NCBI RefSeq assembly: GCF_003171515.1
Contig: NC_089394.1
Coordinates: 1,488,001 to 1,552,000 of the forward strand
Direction: 5' to 3'
DNA length: 64,000 nt
Source: Pyrenophora tritici-repentis
Lineage: Eukaryota; Ascomycota; Dothideomycetes; Pleosporales; Pleosporaceae
Made by a program: the position numbers and the translations under genes. Below are positions 23,782 through 32,210 of this stretch, piece after piece. The first letter of the stretch is position 1. Each line of letters opens with the position of its first letter. A model generated the notes under the pieces. It was not told the DNA's origin, did not search any database, and saw nothing but the letters and a program-made list of their open reading frames with translations.

Positions 23782-24863
23782 TTACGACTTAACCGCCGCG
23801 GCGTGCCAGAGGGCGAAGCACTCAAGCGACACTAACTCTAGAAACGGCAATAGGATGCCATAATTCGGCTCGCTCTCAATGAATCGATGCTATGATCATA
23901 AGCATGATAGACAAAGTATCAGAAGCAGATACTTACAGGCTTCTCAAGTTTAGCACTTGCGGGTACATTCGCGTTAAACATATTATCGAGAAAGTCGACA
24001 AGCAATTTATAGCCACTCCACTTCCCTCCGTTGTCTAGACCAAATGTCTTATTAGATTCTCGCAGACGACGTATCTCTACCACATCCCGTAGTTCTTTCT
24101 TTGGTGTACCATTCATACATTGGAGCACTACTATCCCTAGACACTCTAGGTCACGGTTAGGCGTGCTCTCAGTTGTCACCTGTATGCACTCTTCAAAGTT
24201 GGCTAATAAAGTCAGACGAGATGCTCTTGAGGGCAATAATAATTTAGCTTTCTCACATAGCAGTGGTCTTCCCGTAGAACAAAACCTTATCGTAGCTGTT
24301 GAGATGAGATTGTGTACGATTCCGACTTTAGCTATGTGCTTTATAGCAAGGAAGATCTATTCAACTTAGCTAAATGTTGCATAGCACATATATTTGGTCG
24401 TGTTTACCGAGCTTGCGATGACACGAATATGCGGCTCTTCGAGGCGTGTGTGAACGTTGAGAACTTCTTCAAGTGTGTATCGAGAATACTCTAACTGGAG
24501 GAACCACGAGGACTCGGTTTCGAAAGCCTGTCTGATAGTTGAAACATGGGGATGGTCTGACAGTTTCTTCATCTTCTCGAGCTCGTCTCGACCGGCCTGA
24601 AGGGTCATCTCCTTCACCAGAACCAACTGGCTCTTGTAAACGCAGATAGACCACACGTCCTTCCCTTGCACTAAGTTTCCTTGTCGTACTAACGTTTTCC
24701 ATGGGCTGTCGCGAATTTCTCGGTGAGTTGTAGAGATTTGCTGACTCTTTTCGAGAGCTTTTTGCAGTAGTGCTGCTTTTGTTGGTACTTGGGGCCTTGG
24801 GTGCCGTTGAAACGCTTCTTCAATAGCCTTCGTTGCCATGCTTGTTGCTTCGTCCTTCAGCAT
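23782..24863 (-). CDS. Protein-kinase-fold protein, probable pseudokinase
   Basis: Three exons fit: 24863-24408, 24356-23937 and 23889-23782, with phase-0 introns of 51 and 47 nt, giving at least 327 residues. The N-lobe has LVLVKEM, where the Lys could be the ATP-binding residue, and a hinge-like FLQLEYSRYTLEEVL. The second exon gives the helix FLAIKHIAK followed by VGIVHNL in place of the HRD catalytic loop, and LLANFEE in place of DFG. Both catalytic Asp residues are therefore missing. The last exon is the hydrophobic C-terminal helix (LLPFLELVSLECFALWHAA). Additional exons upstream (to about 25070) are possible because the frame before Met is open as CLWM. An inactive, regulatory or decayed kinase is inferred. 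Confidence 0.6.
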
Positions 24864-25120
24864 CCATAGGCACTGTTATGCTACGGTGTGGCTCTGCTAT
24901 ACAAGAAAGCAGTTCCCCGTTAAACTGCAATATGTTCCGGAAAACGGGGACTGGGGACGGACTACCGAAAGTGCGTCTCCCGTCGTGGCTGTGTTCCCTA
25001 GTAACAGTTTTCGAGCAATACCTGCACTGGATTTTAGTAAAGCATGCAACAGATGCACATAAAAGCACTTGCCTGGCACCATCAATTGTCCATCAAACCT
25101 TTCATTCTAACCCCTACTAC

Positions 25121-25282
25121 CACAGTCCGCAACAATCAATTAAGTGGGTCCTAGAAGGTTCAGATTGGATTGATTGATTACCGCTTTAAGCCTAGTAGTT
25201 ACCTATAGGAGTTTAAGCCCTACCTAGATAGGTAAGTGGGTCTAGGAGAGTGACCGGATTGAATTGATTGTTGCGGAGTCTA
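25121..25282 (+). mobile_element. 162-bp hAT-type MITE, copy C
   Basis: Target duplication CCTACTAC at 25113-25120 and 25283-25290. It sits 36 bp upstream of the ATG of the next gene, in the gap between divergent genes, so it may have changed that promoter. Confidence 0.92.
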
Positions 25283-25318
25283 CCTACTACTATCGGTTCC
25301 ACCAACCGAGCATACAAC

Positions 25319-26008
25319 ATGGACGCGGTAGAAGTTACTTGGCCTACACTACTTGCGGCTCGTCAGCAAAGTGATGCAGCTAATCAGCTTTCCAACAACG
25401 TGCACACACCTGCGCCACTTGAAGCACCAGTCGATTATGCCGCGCCACAGGATGCGGCGATCAATCAGGCCACGCCACTAGAAGCACCGGTCAATTACAA
25501 CATGCCATTTGGACAGCCAAACCTCTATCTACAGCTATCGCAAATCTTGGAATGGGAGATATGGAATCACAATCAAACGCGTGCTGTGCTCTGCACAGAG
25601 CTTGCTCGTCGCGCAGAGATCGAAACTGAGATGCACGAGAAAAGGCACGAACTCGAAAAATGGAAAGAGTCTTGTCACATAGTATATGCTGCGCTGGATG
25701 AGCACAGAGCAGAAAATGCGAGCCTTAAGCTTGACGTTGAGGCTCTAACAGCTGAGTTGCGTCATCGTCGGGAATTACAGGTGCGACGCCCATTATATTA
25801 ATTTCCGTTAGCTCAGCTGACTTGACTACAGGCTCAGCCGAAGGTGGAATGCTCAACGCCGCACCTTGCACCAGACTATGACGGCGGAAGAGATCTTGAA
25901 AAGCTACATGAGCCCCAATTGTCAGAAGACGAACACACAAGCTCCTGGCGACTCGGGTTCATTCGAGACATTGATGATCACTTCAATGGGTCTGCAGTGA
26001 GTAGCTAG
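25319..26008 (+). CDS. Hypothetical two-exon coiled-coil protein, 212 aa
   Basis: Exon 1 (25319-25780) starts at MDAVEVTW. It has an internal imperfect repeat (APLEAPVDYAAPQDAA / ATPLEAPVNYN) and then a long coiled coil from about residue 75 to 154 (TELARRAEIETEMHEKRHEL and on). A 51-nt intron with a branch like CTGACTTGAC leads to exon 2 (25832-26008), an acidic tail ending at TAG. Phases agree. No family recognised. A MITE lies immediately upstream. Confidence 0.55.
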
Positions 26009-26192
26009 ACTTGCTAGTATGCTCGCTACATCTCATGTATCCAAGTAAACCTGGTCCTTTTTGTATATATAAGAATAAAAACGCGTGCCATATGTTTCAT
26101 ACTATTGATAAAAAAAATTGTAAATGAGTGCTTTGGCATACCCTTCCACATAGTACATCAAGGGGTCCAGTCCATGTCTCCTTCGTCATCGT

Positions 26193-26350
26193 CAGAGATG
26201 TCAACAAGCAAGTCAAGCTGGCTTGATTCTTATCGATTGCAGATCACAGACAATATAGAGGCTCGTGCACAGTGGCACGTCCCAGAGAATGGTCTGTGAT
26301 CTGCAATCGATAAGAATCAAGCCAGCTTGACTTGCTTGTTGACATCTCTG
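26193..26350 (+). mobile_element. 158-bp long-TIR hAT-type MITE, copy 1
   Basis: Begins CAGAGATGTCAACAAGC and ends with its reverse complement; inverted arms are about 58 bp and nearly perfect, leaving a loop of about 40 bp. Target duplication GTCATCGT at 26185-26192 and 26351-26358. It is the reverse complement of the copy inside the captain gene (53209-53366), with no difference I could see. Confidence 0.93.
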
Positions 26351-26488
26351 GTCATCGTCCCCAACGTTGCTCATCATCATAGGGTCCTGGTCTCGCAGCC
26401 CTCGTGACCAGTTGTAAAGAAGATCTAGGCGCTTGCCAAATTTCTTTGCACGCTTTCCTACATCCTTCTTGTCCATTTGGCAACGGGC

Positions 26489-26886
26489 CATACGAAACAC
26501 AAGTTGCCATGCACGGCGCAAATGGCGGACTTTTTCGCGAGAAATGCCATGTCCTTGGAAATGTGTTTCAGCGGTGCACATCTTCTTTTGGAAACTGCAC
26601 ATGCTCTTTGATGCCCTTATCTCTGGAACACTGTACAGCTCTATCCATAGAGCTTGCACGGTGCTCCACGTCTTCTCAACCTTTGGCAACGGCCATACGA
26701 AACACAAGTTGCCATGCACGGCGCAAATGGCGGACTTTTTCGCGAGAAATGCATGTCCTTGAAATGTGTTTCAGCGGTGCACATCTTCTTTTGGAAACTG
26801 CACATGCTCTTTGATGCCCTTATCTCTGGAACACTGTACAGCTCTATCCATAGAGCTTGCACGGTGCTCCACGTCTTCTCAACCTG
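26489..26886 (-). repeat. Tandem duplication of about 200 bp in the acidic gene
   Basis: The segment beginning GCCATACGAAACACAAGTT occurs at about 26489 and again at about 26693, both ending in CCACGTCTTCTCAACC. The right-hand copy lacks two single bases, so the two copies are in different frames. Confidence 0.85.
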
Positions 26887-27082
26887 GTCTATCCTCTTCT
26901 CAACAGCTTCTCGCCAATCAATCATGCCAAGACGTTGCGCTTTAGGAGGAGAGCGACGAAGTGAGAGAGCGACGAAGTGAGAGTCGACCGCCTCTCTCGG
27001 GTCCCGGAGAGTAACTTGCGCCTTCTGAATAGCTTCCTTCAGCACTCGTGTCTGTCGCGCGCGTTTGCTCTTGGCCATCTTC

Positions 27083-27380
27083 TTCTTCATCCTCTTCTTT
27101 CTCCTCTTTCTCCTCTTCCTCCTCTTCCGCTTCTTCCTCATCTTCTTCATCGTCCTCATCGTCCTCATCTTCCTCATCGTCCTCATCTTCTTCATCTTCT
27201 TCATCTTTCTCCTCTTCCTCATCGTCCTCATCGTCCTCATCGTCCTCATCGTCCTCACCGTCCTCATCGTCCTCATCTTCCTCATCGTCCTCATCTTCTT
27301 CATCTCCTTCATCTTTCTCCTTTTCCTCATCTTCTTCATCTTCCTCATCGTCCTCATCTTCCTCATCTTCATCCTGCTCA
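27083..27380 (-). repeat. GAN-type microsatellite coding Asp/Glu run
   Basis: About 300 bp of imperfect CTC/CTT/ATC/GTC triplets on the plus strand. In one minus-strand frame it reads as an unbroken Glu/Asp tract. It is a likely site of slippage and of the frame change in the host gene. Confidence 0.85.
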
Positions 27381-27933
27381 GTGTCACCGCCAAATGCATA
27401 GATCAACAAGTCAAATTCTCCATCTGCGTCATGTTGGTCTATATCTTCATCCATGACATCGTCGATCAGGATCGGTGCTTCGCGGGTGCCGACTTGAGCG
27501 AGAGACACTGCAGGAACACTCATACGGCTACCCTGATGTGTCGTCTGCTTGATCCTGATCTCTGAAAGATTTTCTTTCTCTCTATTGTTGGTAGCATTCT
27601 TTGTTGGCAGGGGACTGCCCGTAAAGTCATTCGTATGCGGTTGAGGGTGTTCCATATCTAGAACAGCTGACTGAATTGACTGAATCTTCTTTTCTTCTAA
27701 ATATACAGCACCTGCTTGTTCGCTTAGGGGTTCGCTCAGCGGAACTTCCTCATCTGGTAAGGCAGTGTCGCATAGATCTTTGCTCAGCTCTGAAACCGAT
27801 GCTCTGCCGGTAAGAGCATTGTCTGTTGCTACCGATAGTTGCCCGAGTGCACATTTGGGTGATTCAGAGGCATCTTGTCGTCCTATGGTGGTTTCAACAT
27901 CGCTAGCTGTGACGTCCGCTGAAGCATGTCCAC

Positions 27934-28071
27934 CAGAGTTGCCAACAATCAAATCAAGCCCTTATCGATAGTGGCAAAAGACTGCAGAAGCATCCGTGCC
28001 CGAGGACACGTGCCAGAAAATGGTCCGAAATCTTTATCGATAAGGGCTTGATTTGATTGTTGGCAACTCTG
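27934..28071 (+). mobile_element. 138-bp long-TIR hAT-type MITE, related family
   Basis: Begins CAGAGTTGCCAACAATC and ends with the matching inverted arm. Target duplication ATGTCCAC at 27926-27933 and 28072-28079. The terminal CAGAG and the internal TTATCGAT are shared with the 158-bp family; the rest differs. Confidence 0.9.
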
Positions 28072-28899
28072 ATGTCCACCTGGGGCCGAAGTAGCTGTAA
28101 GCTCAGAGGTGACCCGTGTCGTTGCTGAACAAGGAATACTGTCACTGATGGACTCTCCAATCATTGCAGAAGATGGTGCAATAACAGCTCCAGGGGCAGC
28201 TTGAAATGTCGTGAAAATATTGGACATGGCTAGTGTTGGTGGAGCAGATGCGGCTGAGATATCCAATAATTTTTGAGCTGCCTCTATGCCGCTTGAAGGA
28301 TTTGTGGCCGGAGTGTATGGTGGGATGTCAAGGACTATAGATATCGTCGATAGGGCGATTACAGACTCGTTCGTCGAGTTCTCAACCTGCAAATTTCCAT
28401 CGTGAGAATAAATCATCTACTTATTATTAGCACAGGCAAAATTTATTACAGGATACCCCAGAGTGCTTTCTCACCTCTACGTAGTTGTCGATGTCGGCAG
28501 TTACAGACGCGAGCCATGTCGGATCGCAGATATCGTCAGTATCAAAGCTTTGGAGTGCCTGGTCAATGAATCCGGTGTAGTCCTCCATAGTGTAGAACTA
28601 TTTCAAGTAAGTGATGTTGGCAACTAAGTAAGACGGGTGTGCAGTATTTATACATATGATAAGTTCTTTTTATAGTCGTACATAGGCCGCAGCGTAAAAT
28701 TTCATCTTACCATATCTGGAGAAAGGCCGAGTACCAAGTGGACTCCCTGGCATGTATTGGCTCTAAGAGGGTCTTGTGAGACAGAATTACTGCCACGTAA
28801 AAGACTTTTAGCCGCTATGGGGTTCGTGGGACTGCCAAGGAGGTGTGCTCTGGAGCTCAACGCTCCGATCCAATCTTCTCATCCATCACATGTCTCAGT

Positions 28900-29460
28900 C
28901 ATCTCAAGGCATACATGTGTCTCCGCATGAATATCTTGCCGTTATGGTAGCTGTCAGAGTTGTCACTAGACTCCGCAACAATCAATTCAATCCGGTCACT
29001 CTCCTAGACCCACTTACCTATCTAGGTAGGGCTTAAACTCCTATAGGTAACTACTAGGCTTAAAGCGGTAATCAATCAATCCAATCTGAACCTTCTAGGA
29101 CCCACTTAATTGATTGTTGCGGACTGTGGTTGTCACTCTGCATAAGCTCAAGGCTCTGCACGATGCCGCCGGCCTTCCTGGCCCACGTAGCACTATCTGA
29201 CGATTCACAAGGCAGACACAGCACGTCTCTGCATGAATATCTTGCCGCTGTGGTAGCTGTCAGACTTTTCACTCTGCATAAGCTCAAGGCTCTGCACGAT
29301 ACCGCCGGCCTTCCTGGCCCACGTAGCACTATCTGAAGATTCACAAGGCGGACACAGCACTTATTCGCATGAACATCTTGCCGCTGTGATAACTCCCTAG
29401 GTATTAGAGTTGTCACTCTGCATATGCTCAAGGCTCTGCTCAATCTCACTGGCATGATTG
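28900..29460 (+). repeat. Tandem repeat, units of 136-144 bp, interrupted by MITE D
   Basis: Units begin near CTCTGCATAAGCTCAAGGCTC at 29136, 29272 and (as GCATATGCTC) 29416, with the phrases CCGGCCTTCCTGGCCCACG and ATGAATATCTTGCCG repeated. A partial unit lies left of the MITE. No coding function is seen. The stretch 29461-29967 to its right holds no gene I can support. Confidence 0.7.
28967..29128 (-). mobile_element. 162-bp hAT-type MITE, copy D
   Basis: Inverted relative to copies A and C. Target duplication GTTGTCAC at 28959-28966 and 29129-29136. It is inserted into the first unit of the tandem repeat described next. Confidence 0.92.
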
Positions 29461-29967
29461 GACGATGTAGCACGAAGTAAAGGTACCCAGGTAGCATCCT
29501 AGGAGCTATGAGACTGAAGTGGATCTCTGCATGATGGCTCTGCCGTAATGATGTCCCCATTATGTCGATCCGCCTTCCAACATGGATACTCTAGCCATAA
29601 ATTTGTGCCTCAAGTGCCTTATCACGACCTTGGGACATCATCAAGGCGGACTCACACCTTGGTATGATCTATGATTGGCTCTGCTGCTGCAGTGTGACAT
29701 CGTGATACCCATTTATGGGATGAATTTCAGGCAGTTCTAGAGGGCTAGTAATTTTGGGAACTCCGATGAGACTCTTCATACTATTGGATACCTAGATAAA
29801 GTGTCGAACATGGGGCAACCTCAGAGAGGGCGCTACATGCTGAGCTATGACGGTCTAAAGATAGATGAATCCACTCAAGAAGCTAATATTCGATCTTGCT
29901 CATCTATATAAAGTCGTGGCACCTACTTACATTACTGAGTCACCAAACGCAACGAAAGCAAAATTGA

Positions 29968-30971
29968 ATGATGAGCATCGCCCCCTACGACAGGAATTCT
30001 AGTCCTGAGAGAGCTATGTAAGTGACAATCTTCCAAGATTAGCTTGCGTTGACAACGACTAGCTTGCGACTAGCGAGTGTGTTCCTGTGGACATATTCTT
30101 TAAGCCCAAATGGGATGCTCAAGAACGATCAGCTATTTTTGTTCCCGGTTTCCCTGTAGTAGCAAAGACCAAAAATCTTCAAGAACAAAAAGAAGGCCTT
30201 CCGGCACCAAGCTTATGTGGCAAGCTCGAGCGTTCGCACACTTCTCATAAGACGACCAGCCCTGTATCGGATCTTCGGAAAACACTGCTGTCAGCATCAT
30301 CACCTGGCAGAGCACGATCGTTAATCCCAGCTGTTGAGGAATTGCTTTCTAAAGTTTCCGAACCACTTCCCCAAATTTCGCCAACTTCGTCGCCGGAGCA
30401 TGTCACATATACAAACAACCAAAATGGCCAAGCGACAGAGACCGCCTTACGGTTAAGATTAGCACCACGTTCACTTGTATGGATGCAAGGCATTCATGAT
30501 CCCAGTATCCGATCTATAACGACTGCATCCGTGGTTGCTGTAGCGCTTAGCCGGAAGCAGATATTCTGTCGTGTTCAATTTCAGCAACAGACTATACCAG
30601 CCCATAAGATACTATCTCTTGCAACCGAACTCGCTCAGCCTCTGGAATTCATCATCTTTTCTCTGGATACCACCACAGAAGACCTTCCTTATAAGGTCCA
30701 TGGAAACTTCGAAGCAATACTGCGCCAAGCAAATGAGAGACAAGCTCTGATTTTGGTGCGTTGGAAAGATCAACGTTTAAGCTTAGATCAAATGCGAGCT
30801 CTAGGGGGGATTTCCCTTGTTTATTCATTTCTGTGGTCTCGTCTATATTCATCCACGCGGTTTCTCGCGTATACATGGTTCCAAAACACAGTAGTGTTGT
30901 TGAGGCAGCCAATCATGTCCGTTGTATCGTTTACTTTGTTTCTCATTCTTTCCACACTATACTACGCTTGA
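29968..30971 (+). CDS. Hypothetical tail-anchored protein, 315 aa
   Basis: A short exon 1 (29968-30017, starting MMSIAPYDRNSSPERA), a 56-nt intron with donor GTAAGT, and exon 2 (30074-30971) fit in phase. Exon 2 itself has no early ATG, which supports the first exon. The N-terminal 130 residues are Ser/Pro-rich. A compact domain follows from about residue 155 to 265 (SLVWMQGIHDPSIRS to LSLDQMRALGG). The last 20 residues form a hydrophobic helix (SVVSFTLFLILSTLYYA) right at the C-terminus, which suggests insertion as a tail-anchored membrane protein. No family recognised. It converges with, and overlaps by 10 bp, the small membrane-protein gene on the other strand. Confidence 0.6.
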
Positions 30972-31177
30972 CTTGGTAGCATATGATGGGCCTCCATAGC
31001 GCCATCACGAATCTGATTCGATTTTCGTACACCCTGACGTCTTTTCCACATGATGTAAATAATCAAGATTACACAAGCTAAAAGTATAGCTATAACTACA
31101 CCAATAATAATTGCAGAGTTGAATCTTGGGCTTGAGTTTCTACTAGGTGTAGTCCCGGTCTTGGCTGGGGGAGTCAT
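30962..31177 (-). CDS. Small single-pass membrane protein, 71 aa
   Basis: Starts MTPPAKTGTTPSRNSS, then a strong transmembrane helix (SAIIIGVVIAILLACVILI), then a basic cytosolic-type flank (MWKRRQGVRKS). The positive charge after the helix suggests an N-out, C-in topology. It resembles the membrane stalk of fungal mucin-like or sensor proteins, but no partner exon is seen upstream. The 3' end overlaps the convergent gene by 10 bp. Confidence 0.45.
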   Translation of the reverse strand: MTPPAKTGTTPSRNSSPRFNSAIIIGVVIAILLACVILIIYIMWKRRQGVRKSNQIRDGAMEAHHMLPSQA

Positions 31178-31505
31178 CTTGCTACCAATCCTTGACCGTT
31201 AGGTGATGTTAGCGCGATCTCCGCATTACGTCATTTCTACTCACCATGTGTCTTCAGTATTCTTAAATAAGCTGAGATAGCCCCCCTAAGGATCGTTTTT
31301 GTTTCGTGTGATTGTACTGAGGGAGCTGAATATTTTCACTATCTAAACAAATACTGCTTCTTACTGCTTCTTTATAGTTGCTCGTCAATGCTATTTTAAA
31401 CTATTGTGTCTTTTTCACGTTAACGGGGTTATAGATACGGTGTTTCTGGATACAGTGTTCTGACCTACCTTGGATACCGGTAACTGCTTTCCCGCCTCTA
31501 ATGTC
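31178..31505. other. Gene-free gap left of the Copia element
   Basis: AT-rich, no coding-like frame or repeat recognised. It probably contains the promoter of the small membrane-protein gene. Confidence 0.45.
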
Positions 31506-31510
31506 CATCC

Positions 31511-31752
31511 TGTTGAGAATACAGTCCATAAGTGACTTGGTGGTATCAAGCGGAGGAGTAGTCACATGATTGGTGACACGTGCAGGTGGGTCCTAGCGGG
31601 GAGCTTGGACGCAGCTGCACGCAACACGGATCTACGAACGTGTGAATAGCTCCTTAGTCAATAATACGAATCTGTACCACCACTACCGTTGTGCCTTAGA
31701 GAGCGCTCTATTAGGTAGTCATACTACTACTAATAGTGCCAGCTTCTCAATA
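31511..31752 (+). repeat. Copia 5' LTR
   Basis: 242 bp; starts TGTTGAGAATACAG and ends TTCTCAATA. No difference from the 3' LTR was noticed. Confidence 0.93.
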
Positions 31753-31764
31753 GGTTATGAGCCC
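31753..31764 (+). promoter_or_regulatory. Copia primer-binding site
   Basis: GGTTATGAGCCC directly after the 5' LTR is complementary to the anticodon stem-loop of initiator methionine tRNA (around the CAT anticodon). Copia and Ty5-type elements are known to prime from such a cleaved half-tRNA rather than from its 3' end. Confidence 0.75.
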
Positions 31765-31827
31765 GGTTGCTCGGTGCTCTACGATTCGGCGACCCACCAG
31801 ATCAAGGTGATCTGAAGCCACGAAAGT

Positions 31828-32065
31828 CGAGACGAGCTTCTCGCACACGGAAGACGAGACGAGCTTCTCGCACGAGACGAGACGAGCTTCTCGCACACGG
31901 AAGACGAGACGAGCTTCTCGCATACGAAAGACGAGACGGGCTTCTCGCACACGGAAGACGAGACGAGCTTCTCGCACACGGAAGACGAGACGAGCTTCTC
32001 GCATACGAAAGACGAGACGGGCTTCTCGCATACGAAAGACGAGACGAGCTTCTCGCACACCGAAA
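31828..32065 (+). repeat. Copia leader tandem repeats with hairpin core
   Basis: About eight units of roughly 27-30 bp of the type GACGAGCTTCTCGCACACGGAA. Each carries the near-palindrome CGAGCTTCTCG, so the leader RNA could form a row of small hairpins. It lies between the primer site and the polyprotein start. A packaging or translational role is speculation. Confidence 0.75.
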
Positions 32066-32210
32066 ACGAGCATACGGTTCCAGCTAGAGAAAGCTGAAGG
32101 GCGCAGACGCCAAAACGTTTACAAACCCACTAAGCACCCCCTACACCTCGAAACCACACACAACTACGGCATTTGACGCGTCACAGACAGTCAAAAGCAC
32201 AACCGCGAAG

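Larger units (their letters stand above)
26158..28588 (-). pseudogene. Acidic-repeat protein gene broken by two MITEs
   Basis: Exon 1 (28588-28475, starting MEDYTGF) is joined by an 88-nt intron (donor GTGAGA) to a long second exon from 28386. The protein has a Ser/Thr-rich N-terminal half, a motif APILIDDVMDED, a run of about 90 Glu/Asp residues (27380 to about 27085), and a C-terminal helical domain (WREAVEKRIDQVEKTWSTV and onward) ending GDMDWTP near 26158. Damage seen: a 138-bp MITE at 27934-28071, a 158-bp MITE at 26193-26350, a frame change within or just after the acidic run, and a tandem duplication of part of the C-terminal domain. Both MITE sites rejoin in frame if one target copy and the MITE are removed. 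Function unknown; no homologous family recognised. Confidence 0.7.

Noticed and set aside
26977..27565. Plus-strand frames rich in Ser, Leu or Phe
   Set aside because: Antisense and out-of-frame readings of the Glu/Asp microsatellite in the minus-strand gene.
29072..29560. 162-residue minus-strand frame
   Set aside because: It is built from MITE D and non-coding tandem repeats; the same terminal peptide appears wherever the MITE occurs.
31767..32087. Both-strand frames across the Copia leader repeats
   Set aside because: Tandem 27-30 bp units leave frames open by chance; the polyprotein starts at 32211.
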